From: Nostoc sp. LEGE 06077
Lineage (GTDB): Bacteria; Cyanobacteriota; Cyanobacteriia; Cyanobacteriales; Nostocaceae
DNA: 64,000 nt
NCBI RefSeq assembly: GCF_015207705.1
Contig: NZ_JADEWI010000001.1
Coordinates: forward strand, 124,001 to 188,000
Reading direction: 5' to 3'
Shown: positions 34,175-42,518 of the stretch, piece by piece
Position numbering within the stretch: the first letter of the stretch is position 1
How the letters are laid out: each line of letters starts with the position of its first letter
Position numbers and translations under genes: made by a program
Notes under the pieces: model-generated
What the model saw: the letters and a program-made list of their open reading frames with translations, nothing else
What the model was told of the DNA's origin: nothing
The model's database searches: none

Positions 34175-35455
34175 TTAAATTCCACCGACAAATCGACCCG
34201 GACTTAAAATATTTTGGTTATCAAACTGTGATTTAATCCCGCGCATCAAAGGTAAAGCATTCCCTGAATATCCCCAAACATCAATATTTTGTTTGACTGT
34301 GACAGGTGCAGTTAAAATTGATAAGAAACCTTGATGAGCTTGAGTGCGATCGCGGATTTTTAAAACCTGATTTTTCTCCTCTAATTCTAGCCAGCCTAAA
34401 CCGCTACTGTTATGAATTAACCCAATTTTCACCTGCTGCAAAATCTCCACAGCGGCACTAGGTAATATTCCTATTTTGCAAGTAATTATAGACTCTGTGC
34501 TAGGAGATTTGATTTGATTTTGCAATCTCTGCCATAGATTAGTATCATCGGCATCGGCATATATTGCCCCATTTAAACCCAACTGTGTGCCGAGTTCCAA
34601 AAGTCGGTTTGATTGTTCTTTGACACTCTCACTAATACTTTGAAACCGGGCAATTAATCCCAGTCCTTGACCCAAACCTAAATTAGATACAAGTTGTTTG
34701 GATAGCAAATCAGCCTGAGTTGGAGTTAAAGCTGAACTTCGCAATGTAGAAGCCGCTTGAGATATAGCTTCGGCTGTACCAGTCAACACCACAGTACCCG
34801 ACACTTCCTGCATCGGATAGACACGAAAAGTTACTTGACTGATAATTCCTAATGTACCGTAAGAACCAGTAAATAACTTCATCAAGTCGTAACCGGCAAC
34901 ATTTTTGACAACTCGTCCACCAGCTTTGGCAATTTGTCCATCAGCACGGATAAAAGTAATACCTAACAACTGGTCACGGACACTACCATAACGTTGTCGC
35001 AGAGAACCTGTATCACTAGTAGCCACAATACCACCGATAGTTGCCTCATCTGGTGCAGTAGGGTCAAGGGCGAGAAATTGGCGTGATTTTGCCAAAATAC
35101 CTTGCATTTGAGAGAATTTTATCCCAGCTTCCACAGTTATAGTCAAATCACCAACCGCGTGTTCAATGAGTTGGTTCATCCGTTCTGTGCTGACTATAAT
35201 ATCAATGCCTTTGGCTAAACCACCCCAGTTCAGTTTACTCCCACTCCCACAAGGCAGAACACGCCACTTATTTTTATAGGCAGTAGCCATGACTTGAGAT
35301 AATTGTGCTTGTGTGGGGGGATAGACAATACAAGGCGAATTGATAGAAGTTGTCGCCTGTTGAATAGGTTTTTGTTGACTGACTTCCAGATTTTCCCAAA
35401 GAACAATATTTTCTTCGCCAACAATAGATGCAATATCAGTCGCAATACCTTTCAT
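34175..35455 (-). CDS. glcE: Glycolate dehydrogenase FAD-binding subunit GlcE
   Basis: 426 residues with the FAD-binding type 4 fold: PCGSGSKLNWGG in the pyrophosphate loop, the DPTAPDEATIGGIVATSDTG segment, and VVKNVAGYDLMKLFTGSYGT, a strong GlcE hallmark. It lies between GlcD upstream (110 bp, filled with short tandem repeats) and GlcF downstream (138 bp). GlcE assists the catalytic flavoprotein GlcD. Length and motifs are normal for the family. Confidence 0.87.
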   Translation of the reverse strand: MKGIATDIASIVGEENIVLWENLEVSQQKPIQQATTSINSPCIVYPPTQAQLSQVMATAYKNKWRVLPCGSGSKLNWGGLAKGIDIIVSTERMNQLIEHAVGDLTITVEAGIKFSQMQGILAKSRQFLALDPTAPDEATIGGIVATSDTGSLRQRYGSVRDQLLGITFIRADGQIAKAGGRVVKNVAGYDLMKLFTGSYGTLGIISQVTFRVYPMQEVSGTVVLTGTAEAISQAASTLRSSALTPTQADLLSKQLVSNLGLGQGLGLIARFQSISESVKEQSNRLLELGTQLGLNGAIYADADDTNLWQRLQNQIKSPSTESIITCKIGILPSAAVEILQQVKIGLIHNSSGLGWLELEEKNQVLKIRDRTQAHQGFLSILTAPVTVKQNIDVWGYSGNALPLMRGIKSQFDNQNILSPGRFVGGI

Positions 35456-35499
35456 TAGTTTAAGTGGCTCAGTGTTAAAAATTATCGTTATGGCAAGGT

Positions 35500-35582
35500 A
35501 GGGGGCAGATGACAGGAGGCAGGAGGCAGATGGCAGGAAAAGAATGTTTACTCAGCACTCAGCACTCAAAACTCAGCACTCA
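35500..35582. repeat. Short tandem repeats (GGCAGATGACAGGA and CAGCACT heptamers) between glcD and glcE
   Basis: GGCAGATGACAGGAGGCAGG-type units and then repeated CTCAGCA heptamers. The heptamer run crosses the glcD stop codon (35566-35568), so the last residues of GlcD are read from the repeat. Confidence 0.75.
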
Positions 35583-36909
35583 GCACTTTACTTTTACCAG
35601 GATTCATTAACCCATAAGGGTCAACCATTTCTTTAAATTTCAACTGTTCAGGGTCAATTACTTTTCTACCGCCATCTTCAATAATATAGGTGTGGGGATT
35701 GGCAATAAACACACCTTTTGCTTCGTGGTAGTGAATAATCTCATTCAGGCGTGCTTCGGTGGTGTAACGCACAAGTTGTAAAGCCGCAGGAATTACCCGA
35801 CCGTTGACGCGAATAAATTCTAAGTGCATCATCACTTCATCACCGAAATAATGATATAGCTCTTCTACTAGTTCTAAACCTTTGTCGGCGGGAAAGATAC
35901 TTTGCAAGTAAGTAATAGAAGTATCGACAGTCCGGGCGTGTAAGGTGGTGTGGTTCCAGGTAAATTCAGCCAGATTTAAGCCTTTACCTGCTTCTTGGGC
36001 TGGCTTTTGATAAGTAATTTGACCGCCGTATTGCTGTACCAAACCAGGTAGAAATTCTAAACTGGGTTCGGCAACCATTAATAACGCTGCATGAGTACCA
36101 TCAGGAATATATTGCTGTAGGGGGCTAAAATATTGCGGGATGGGTGAGGCAAAAATAGAGATGATTTTTTTGATCATTCCATCAGCGTTACCTAATGACT
36201 GACCAAACTTAGCAGCTGTCATAAAGTCGTCAAAGGTGACAATAACTTCCGCCCAAGGATAAGCAGGTGCTAGAGGAATTTCCACTTCAGTGATGATACC
36301 GTTAATACCCCAAGCGTGGTTAACTTTCTGCACTTCGTCGCCGCGCAGTTCGATGATCCGGGGTTCATCTTCTAAAGTTACCACGCGCAAGGCCAAAAGA
36401 TTGCCGCGATCGCCTAACAACCCATACTGTATCGACCCAATACCACCACTCCCACCAGCGATAAACCCGCCAATAGTTGCTGTGCGGTAGGTTGAGGGTG
36501 CCATTCGCATTTCCCAGCCACTTTCTCGCGCTTTTTTATCTAAAGCTGCTAATTTCGCCCCAGCTTGTACCCGTGCTATCCCTGGTTTGACCCAGAGAAT
36601 TTCCTGCATTTTGGTCATATCTAAAATTACGCCACCGTGCATCGGTACGCACTGCCCATAATTCCCTGTTCCCGCACCGCGCACAGTTACAGGTATGCGT
36701 AATTCTGCACATATCGATGCTACTTTGATTACTTCTGCTTCGTTGCTAGGACGGACAACAATATCTCCGACTTTGCCTGCTAATTTGGGTACAAGGACAG
36801 GGCTAAAGGTATGGTAATCCTGGGATAATTTAGCTACTTGGTTGGGGTCGGTGATGGTTTCTATATCTGTAAAAGCAGCAGTGAGGGTTTCTAAATTGGT
36901 AGTTGCCAT
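35566..36909 (-). CDS. glcD: FAD-binding oxidoreductase, glycolate dehydrogenase subunit GlcD-type
   Basis: 447 residues of FAD-binding type 4 (PCMH) fold. Visible are VRPSNEAEVIKVASICAE, the flavin loop VRGAGTGNYGQCVPMHGG, TATIGGFIAGGSGGIGSIQY, and the C-terminal DPYGLMNPGKSK shared by D-lactate/glycolate oxidoreductases. It precedes glcE and glcF on the same strand, so it is most likely the catalytic subunit. It is somewhat shorter than typical GlcD (about 490), and other 2-hydroxyacids are possible substrates. The last six residues are encoded by a heptamer repeat. Confidence 0.8.
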   Translation of the reverse strand: MATTNLETLTAAFTDIETITDPNQVAKLSQDYHTFSPVLVPKLAGKVGDIVVRPSNEAEVIKVASICAELRIPVTVRGAGTGNYGQCVPMHGGVILDMTKMQEILWVKPGIARVQAGAKLAALDKKARESGWEMRMAPSTYRTATIGGFIAGGSGGIGSIQYGLLGDRGNLLALRVVTLEDEPRIIELRGDEVQKVNHAWGINGIITEVEIPLAPAYPWAEVIVTFDDFMTAAKFGQSLGNADGMIKKIISIFASPIPQYFSPLQQYIPDGTHAALLMVAEPSLEFLPGLVQQYGGQITYQKPAQEAGKGLNLAEFTWNHTTLHARTVDTSITYLQSIFPADKGLELVEELYHYFGDEVMMHLEFIRVNGRVIPAALQLVRYTTEARLNEIIHYHEAKGVFIANPHTYIIEDGGRKVIDPEQLKFKEMVDPYGLMNPGKSKVLSAEF

Positions 36910-37111
36910 AGTTTTTTGTTTAACGCAGAGGGGCGCTAAGGTTAACGCGGAGGTACGCTGAGAATTTCTTTGCGTTACTCTGCGTTTTATTAGTTTTCAT
37001 GCCACTTACTTAATATAAGGTCTAAACTAATTCTGAGCTAGGATCATTATTGCTAATAATGCTAAATCAGGAAATAATTGAACTTTTACAAACTTTAGAA
37101 GAGAGATAAAA

Positions 37112-37351
37112 ATGAAAACCGAACACGAACGTGAACAATTAATCAAAGCAATCAACTCACTGTTAAATCAAGCTTATGACACTACCCTAGATGAGATTTA
37201 CGCTCTACTGCAAAAAATCGAAGATGAAGAGGAAGAAAATGATTTAAAAGCATATTATGCTGCTAAGAGTGATGTTGAAAATAATAGTCTGATTGCTTGG
37301 GAGGACATTAAACAAGAAATCGTTAATGAAAAAAACAAGGACGTTGCTTGA
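37112..37351 (+). CDS. Solitary antitoxin-like acidic protein
   Basis: 79 residues, strongly acidic in the centre (QKIEDEEEENDLKAYYAAKS), with a terminal IAWEDIKQEI of the type seen at the end of many RelB/ParD-like antitoxins. An AGAGAGA ribosome site precedes the ATG. Its stop overlaps a TTG that begins IYEVRHRSEVYKDE and stops after 16 codons, matching the start of ParE/RelE toxins. Antitoxin identity is inferred from composition and this context. Confidence 0.55.
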   Translation: MKTEHEREQLIKAINSLLNQAYDTTLDEIYALLQKIEDEEEENDLKAYYAAKSDVENNSLIAWEDIKQEIVNEKNKDVA

Positions 37352-37398
37352 TTTACGAAGTTAGACATCGTAGTGAGGTATATAAAGATGAAAGTTAA
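37348..37398 (+). pseudogene. Truncated ParE/RelE-like toxin remnant
   Basis: TTG 37348, overlapping the antitoxin stop, reads IYEVRHRSEVYKDES then TAA 37396. The opening IYEVR followed by a basic stretch is typical of RelE/ParE toxins of about 85-95 residues, so only the first strand survives. The 3' end of the convergent ABC permease gene begins at 37409. Confidence 0.4.
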
Positions 37399-37408
37399 CA
37401 AATACGAC

Positions 37409-38224
37409 CTAGTTTTCATTTTTAACGGCGCTTTCATGCCATTTACTTAATATAAAATCCGATAGGTAACTGAGGCTGACAAATATTAATACACCTAAGC
37501 CAGTGGTGAGAAATAAGGCGGCAAACATTCGCGGAATTTGCAGGTTATAGCTGGAAATGAGGATACGGTAGGCAATTCCTGATTTTGCACCACCTGTGCC
37601 GGCGACGAATTCAGCGACGACAGCGCCAATTAAGGCTAAACCACCGCTAATTTTCAACCCGCCTAAGAAATAAGGCATGGCACTGGGTAAGCGGAGATAC
37701 CAGAGGGTTTGCCAGCGTGAGGCTTTGTAGAGTTGGAAGAGGTTGAGTAAGTTGCGGTCAACGCTATTGAGTCCGAGGGTGGTGTTAGAGACGATGGGGA
37801 AAAAGGCGACTATCCAGGCACAGACTACGAGGGCGGCGAAGGTGTTATTTTTGAACCAGAGGATGATTAAAGGTGCGATCGCTACTATCGGCGTTGTCTG
37901 TAAAATGACCATATAGGGAAATAAGCTTTTTTCTATCCACTTACTTTGGGTAAACAAAATTGCGATTAGTAACCCAGAAACTACAGCAGCAATAAAGGCA
38001 ACTATCGTAATTTGTAACGTAATTAATAACGAAGGAAATAATTCATTCCAGTCGGTAATTAACGTTTGAAATACTAATAACGGCCCAGGCAAAATATAAG
38101 GCGGTAATTTAGTCAACCGTACCAAAATATCCCACAGCAGCAATACCAACACACCAACTACAACAGGTGCTAAAACTTCAGCAGAAATAAACTTACTTTG
38201 TGTATTCCTCTCAAAAATCTTCAT
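37409..38224 (-). CDS. ABC transporter permease (NitT/TauT/ThiX type)
   Basis: 271 residues with six hydrophobic helices and the BPD-type EAA-like loop (NLFQLYKASRWQTLWYLRLP). It belongs to the SsuC/TauC/ThiX group that pairs with NMT1-like binding proteins. It is the last gene of a minus-strand operon: TPR protein, binding protein, ATPase, permease. The divergent pyrimidine-catabolism genes suggest the cargo is a pyrimidine or related base, which is inference. Confidence 0.85.
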   Translation of the reverse strand: MKIFERNTQSKFISAEVLAPVVVGVLVLLLWDILVRLTKLPPYILPGPLLVFQTLITDWNELFPSLLITLQITIVAFIAAVVSGLLIAILFTQSKWIEKSLFPYMVILQTTPIVAIAPLIILWFKNNTFAALVVCAWIVAFFPIVSNTTLGLNSVDRNLLNLFQLYKASRWQTLWYLRLPSAMPYFLGGLKISGGLALIGAVVAEFVAGTGGAKSGIAYRILISSYNLQIPRMFAALFLTTGLGVLIFVSLSYLSDFILSKWHESAVKNEN

Positions 38225-38230
38225 CGGCGG

Positions 38231-38983
38231 TTAATTCATCGCTGCGGCTAAACAATGGGAAACTTGCCGACAATATTCGTTATACAGCACTGATGTGCGA
38301 AACTCTTCATCACGGGGATATGCTACATCAATGGTGATATCTGCCACAACCCGCCCAGGATTTGTCCCCATAACTAAGACGCGATTCGATAAATACACCG
38401 CCTCGTAAATATTATGAGTCACAAACACCACAGTCCAGTGATATTTCTGCCACAAATCTAATAAATCGCTGTTAAGTCTACTGCGGGTAATTTCATCTAA
38501 AGCCCCAAAGGGTTCATCCATTAATAGAATGTTAGGTTGAGTAACTAACGCCCTAGCAATGGAAACTCGCATTTTCATTCCCCCAGATAATTGCCTAGGA
38601 TAACTATGGGCAAAATCTGTTAGTCCTACTAATGCTAATACCTGTTGTACTAAGGGTTGAGCATCTTGCTGAGAAATTCCCGCTAATTTCAGTGGTAGGC
38701 GGACATTTTCTTTTACGGTTGCCCAGGGCATGAGGGCGGCATCTTGAAAGACAAAGGCTAATTTTCGGGTTGCTGGCGGTATGCCCCATTCAATGTTACC
38801 GGAACTAACTTTACCTAATCCGGCTATTAGTCGCAATACGGTACTTTTACCGCATCCCGACGCGCCTACTAAGCTGACAAATTGCAATGCGGGAATTTCT
38901 AAGTTCAGGTCTTGTAAGGCAACAGTACCATTAGCGTAGACCTTGCTAATGTGACTTAGTGTAATCGCTGGATGGTTATTCAT
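38231..38983 (-). CDS. ABC transporter ATP-binding protein (NitT/TauT type)
   Basis: 250 residues. Walker A is GASGCGKST (40-48), the Q-loop is AFVFQDAALMPW, the ABC signature LSGGMKMRVSIARAL, and Walker B ILLMDEPFGALDE with H-loop VTHNIYEA. This is the SsuB/TauB-type ATPase that works with the adjacent permease (6-bp gap) and binding protein. The sequence is complete and shows no unusual substitutions. Confidence 0.9.
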   Translation of the reverse strand: MNNHPAITLSHISKVYANGTVALQDLNLEIPALQFVSLVGASGCGKSTVLRLIAGLGKVSSGNIEWGIPPATRKLAFVFQDAALMPWATVKENVRLPLKLAGISQQDAQPLVQQVLALVGLTDFAHSYPRQLSGGMKMRVSIARALVTQPNILLMDEPFGALDEITRSRLNSDLLDLWQKYHWTVVFVTHNIYEAVYLSNRVLVMGTNPGRVVADITIDVAYPRDEEFRTSVLYNEYCRQVSHCLAAAMN

Positions 38984-38991
38984 TCTTTTGA

Positions 38992-39088
38992 ACGTAGACG
39001 CGAAGCGGCTTCCCGAAGGGTAGGGTACCGCAAAGGACGCGTGCGATAGCGGCTTCCCGCAGGGTAGGACGCGAAGTTATAAGAGTTT
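38992..39088. repeat. Dispersed GTAGACGCG / AGCGGCTTCCCG repeat, copy 2
   Basis: Shares ACGTAGACGCG, AGCGGCTTCCCG, GAAGGGTAGGGTACCGCAAA and AAGTTATAAGAGTTT with 31963-32083. It sits between the ATPase and binding-protein genes. A CCTGTAA heptamer run follows at 39139-39160, next to the binding-protein stop codon. Confidence 0.7.
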
Positions 39089-39170
39089 GAGAGAGTTCTT
39101 GCGTCAGTCCTAATCTAGATTTGTCTCGCAATCCTATCACCTGTAACCTGTAACCTGTAACCTATCCCTA

Positions 39171-40235
39171 TCACCTGCTGTAATAGTCTATGCCTTTATT
39201 GACAAATTGCAAGGTAAAGGCATCTTGATAGGTAATATTGGGCTTATAAATCCCAGCATTGACCATACTATCGTAGAGTACTTTCCAGCGTTCCTCTGTC
39301 ATTGCCCCAATACCTTGTTTTTCGGCAGTCCCAGAAGTAATAATCCCATACTCTTTGAGTTTTCCAATGCCGTAAGCTAGTTGGTCATCGGTCATTTCGG
39401 GATTTTCTTTTTTGATGAGTTGATTTCCTGGTTGGGGATTTTCGAGGTAGCTGTACCAACCTTGAATTGAGGCATCAACAAATCGCTGGACTAAAGCGGG
39501 ATTTTTTTCTACTAGTGCTTTTGTGGTTTCAATAGTTGTGGCGTAGGTAGAGTAACCATAATCTGCTAGTAAAAAGACTGTGGGTTTAAAACCGCCTTGT
39601 TTTGCAATGGCGTAAGGTTCTGATGTGATGTAACCTTGCTGTGCTGAAGTCTCGTCTGCTAAGAAGGGGGCGGGATTAAAGTTGTAGGGGCGTTTTTGGT
39701 CGTCGGTAAAACCATACTTAACTTTGAGGAGTGGCCAATATGTGATGTTTGCTGCTGCTGAGACGTAAATTGGTTTGCCTTTGAGGTTGGCAAGAGTTTT
39801 GGTTGCTGTGTTGGGATGGGTAATGAGGCACTGCGGATCTTTTTGAAAGATGGCCGCAACGGTAATTTTGGGGATTTGTTGGGCAATGGCGTTAATAGCA
39901 TCGATGCCATATCCCATAAAGAAATCAACTGCACCCCCTACTAACAACTGAGTGCCGCTAGGTACTTGTGGGCCGCCCATTTTAATGGTGACATCTAGAC
40001 CATGCTTTTGATAAATACCTGTGGCGATCGCTTGATAAAATCCGCCGTGTTCTGCTTGTGCATACCAGTTTGTACCAAAGCTGACTTTATCTAACTGTGA
40101 ACTAGAATCTGCTGGTTGGTTGCTGTTGTTACAAGCAGCAAGCAGGCTGCTTCCCACACAAACCGAACCATATTGAATAAACTGGCGGCGACTAAGGCGA
40201 TGAATCACTGTTGTTGAGGGTGGTAACGGATTCAT
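39171..40235 (-). CDS. NMT1/THI5-like ABC transporter substrate-binding lipoprotein
   Basis: 354 residues. The N-terminus has a twin-arginine motif (SRRQFIQYG) followed by a lipobox LAAC, so it is likely a Tat-exported lipoprotein. The mature part begins VSFGTNWYAQAEHGGFYQAI and has GLDVTIKMGGPQVPSGTQLL, as in ThiY/RibY and other NMT1-like proteins that bind pyrimidines, riboflavin precursors or sulfonates. It is 30 bp downstream of the TPR gene and divergent from URC1/URC4/upp homologues, which favours a pyrimidine-type ligand. Confidence 0.85.
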   Translation of the reverse strand: MNPLPPSTTVIHRLSRRQFIQYGSVCVGSSLLAACNNSNQPADSSSQLDKVSFGTNWYAQAEHGGFYQAIATGIYQKHGLDVTIKMGGPQVPSGTQLLVGGAVDFFMGYGIDAINAIAQQIPKITVAAIFQKDPQCLITHPNTATKTLANLKGKPIYVSAAANITYWPLLKVKYGFTDDQKRPYNFNPAPFLADETSAQQGYITSEPYAIAKQGGFKPTVFLLADYGYSTYATTIETTKALVEKNPALVQRFVDASIQGWYSYLENPQPGNQLIKKENPEMTDDQLAYGIGKLKEYGIITSGTAEKQGIGAMTEERWKVLYDSMVNAGIYKPNITYQDAFTLQFVNKGIDYYSR

Positions 40236-40265
40236 AGAACAAAAGAATGTAGTCAGACAAATGTT

Positions 40266-40736
40266 TTAGCTGAGTCTGAGTGTACATTCTAAGATCAATT
40301 TTTGATTTACTAAAGAGTAAGGCTGAATTGCTAAAGCGCGTCTAAAGGCTTTGATCGCATCAACATACTGACCGATGGCGGCATAACATAAGCCCATACC
40401 ATGCAATGCACCAAAATGCACTGGGTTAATTTGGATGACCATCTGACAATCTGCCAAAGATTCTTTATATTTACCGACACTGTAGTACAGAAAAGCTCGA
40501 CGATTCCAGGCTTCGGCAAAATCGGGTTGTTCTTGAATCAGTTGGGTTAACAGTGATTCAGATTCAGTAGTTTTACCAGCATCCAGTAATTTTTGACTTT
40601 GGTCGATTTTTTCCAGACCATGAATTCCCTTTTGCTGAAACCAGATCCGCCACAGTTTCTTAGTTGCTTTTTCCCGGACTGAAGCATTAGGGTTCTTCAA
40701 ATCTTCAAGTAAGGAATTAATAGATAAAGAATCCAT
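40266..40736 (-). CDS. TPR-repeat protein preceding the ABC transporter
   Basis: 156 residues with about three tetratricopeptide repeats (AEAWNRRAFLYYSVGKYKES, LADCQMVIQINPVHFGALHG, GLCYAAIGQYVDAIKAFRRA) after a helical N-terminus (LEDLKNPNASVREKATKKLW). No signal peptide, so cytoplasmic. It is the first gene of the minus-strand operon with the NMT1-type transporter (30-bp gap). Function unknown; a scaffold or regulator of the transporter is possible. Confidence 0.75.
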   Translation of the reverse strand: MDSLSINSLLEDLKNPNASVREKATKKLWRIWFQQKGIHGLEKIDQSQKLLDAGKTTESESLLTQLIQEQPDFAEAWNRRAFLYYSVGKYKESLADCQMVIQINPVHFGALHGMGLCYAAIGQYVDAIKAFRRALAIQPYSLVNQKLILECTLRLS

Positions 40737-41183
40737 GAATTTGAGAGATTTAGAGATTAGTGTTTTTACCTTATTAATAACTTTCGCACAAAATTATCTT
40801 CTCAGTGACATTTAATCTCATCTTTAAACTTATTCCACACTAGTATGAATTATCAGAGAATTTTGTGTTAGTAATTGTATTAACCAATACTGACAAATAC
40901 GAAACTATACATAACGGAGTTGTAAATAATTAGTCATTAAACAAGCACACATTAAAAACAAAAAACTTACTACAGATAGTTGACAACTACTTAGTGATTA
41001 ATAATTCATAAAAAAATTACATCAACCCATGACTAATAGTTCCTCGATGGTAGAAGCCCTCCGGGTTATCTGTTGAATCAATCGAAAATCCTCAATTTTT
41101 TAACTCGGATCTATTAAAGTCTAAAATTCTCCAACCCCGTGTTTCTCTATGGGGTCAATCCAAAATCTAAAATCTAAAATTGT
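40737..41183. promoter_or_regulatory. Divergent promoter region between transporter operon and URC-like operon
   Basis: 447 bases serving two divergent operons. It contains the GTA-N8-TAC site at 40877, a TAGTTGACAACTA palindrome at about 40977-40989, and near the URC1 start the AATCCAAAATCTAAAATCTA repeat word (41159-41178). No ORF. Confidence 0.5.
40877..40890. promoter_or_regulatory. NtcA-type binding site (GTA-N8-TAC)
   Basis: GTATTAACCAATAC is a perfect match to the NtcA consensus GTA-N8-TAC. The putative -10 TATACAT lies only 15 bases downstream, shorter than the usual about 22. NtcA is the global nitrogen regulator in cyanobacteria, and control of uracil catabolism by it would be logical. 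The motif can also occur by chance. Confidence 0.4.
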
Positions 41184-42446
41184 ATGACTATGCCAAAGCC
41201 AAATAGTGTGTCCCGGCATATTGTTTTAACATCCCATCCGAGTAATTTTGGCCCGAAGCCAATACCAATTCGCTGGGGTGTAAGTGAAGCGATGGAACGC
41301 GGCCCGGTAATTGCAACGTTGACTAACCAAGGACATCGTAATGTGATTGGAACTCATTCGGGCGGTTATGCAATTTATCGCGCTTTAGCGGTGGCAAGTG
41401 GTGCTTTGCAAACAGACCACCGCGCTGATTTAACGAATACTTCACCCATTGAGCATATTGGCCCCCATCCTAGTTGGGCTGACCCTGATAAAATTGTCTC
41501 ACTTGATCCCTTTGGCGCGATCGCACCAGAGGTTTTCTCGGCTTATTTGCAGCAGGGTTACGATATCCGCCCGACAATTGCCATCACCAAGGCACATATT
41601 AATATGCCAGAACTGCAGGAGGCTGTAGCGAAAGGGCGCTTGCAGGTAGATGGGCAAATTATGAAACCTGGTGGTGATTTGGTTGTCACGAAAGCCGCCA
41701 TAGAACCAGTGTGGTATTTACCTGGAGTTGCTAAACGTTTTGGTATTACCGAAGGAGATTTGCGGCGGGCGTTGTTTGAACAAACTGGGGGGATGTTCCC
41801 CGAACTGGTGACGCGTTCTGATTTAGAAGTATTTTTACCCCCCATTGGCGGTTTAACTGTATATATTGTGGGAGATTTAGCCGCAATTACCGACCCTACT
41901 AAACCTGTGGCTGTGCGGGTACATGATGAGTGTAATGGTTCTGATGTCTTTGGTTCAGATATTTGTACCTGTCGCCCTTACTTAGTCCACGGCATTGAGG
42001 TATGTGTCCAAACTGCCCAAGAAGGTGGGGTGGGAATTATTGTCTACTGTCGTAAAGAAGGGCGGGCTTTGGGCGAGGTGACGAAGTTTTTAGTATACAA
42101 CGCCCGGAAGCGTCAAGAAGGAGGCGATCGCGCTGATGCCTATTTTGCCCGGACAGAATGTGTAGCGGGTGTCCAAGATATGCGCTTTCAGGAATTAATG
42201 CCCGATGTCTTACATTGGCTGGGTATTACCCGCATTGACCGGATGGTGTCGATGAGTAATATGAAATTCAACGCCATTACTCAATCAGGTATTGAAATTG
42301 TGGAACGCATTGCGATACCGGAAGATTTGATTCCTCAAGATGCGCGGGTGGAAATTGAAGCGAAGAAGGCGGCGGGTTATTACACTACAGGTGATGTTTT
42401 GGATACAGACGGTTTGGCTGAGGTGAAAGGACGTTCTTTGGAGTAA
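41184..42446 (+). CDS. GTP cyclohydrolase II homologue of the URC1 type (uracil catabolism)
   Basis: 420 residues, larger than RibA (about 200). The C-terminal half keeps the GCH II zinc ligands in the same spacing as RibA: C250, C261 and C263 (CNGSDVFGSDICTC). The usual RGIGL loop is replaced by CRKEGRALGEVTKF, and there is a 190-residue N-terminal region (HPSNFGPKPIPIRWG...). This is the URC1 form, in bacteria and fungi found beside DUF1688 and a uracil phosphoribosyltransferase, as here. It is thought to open the pyrimidine ring of a uracil nucleotide or derivative. A riboflavin role is unlikely. Confidence 0.82.
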   Translation: MTMPKPNSVSRHIVLTSHPSNFGPKPIPIRWGVSEAMERGPVIATLTNQGHRNVIGTHSGGYAIYRALAVASGALQTDHRADLTNTSPIEHIGPHPSWADPDKIVSLDPFGAIAPEVFSAYLQQGYDIRPTIAITKAHINMPELQEAVAKGRLQVDGQIMKPGGDLVVTKAAIEPVWYLPGVAKRFGITEGDLRRALFEQTGGMFPELVTRSDLEVFLPPIGGLTVYIVGDLAAITDPTKPVAVRVHDECNGSDVFGSDICTCRPYLVHGIEVCVQTAQEGGVGIIVYCRKEGRALGEVTKFLVYNARKRQEGGDRADAYFARTECVAGVQDMRFQELMPDVLHWLGITRIDRMVSMSNMKFNAITQSGIEIVERIAIPEDLIPQDARVEIEAKKAAGYYTTGDVLDTDGLAEVKGRSLE

Positions 42447-42518
42447 ACAAGGGGAGTAGGGATTAGGGATTTGTAAAAACTTATTCTACTCCTGATTATT
42501 TTGGGTGTGAGGTGAAGG

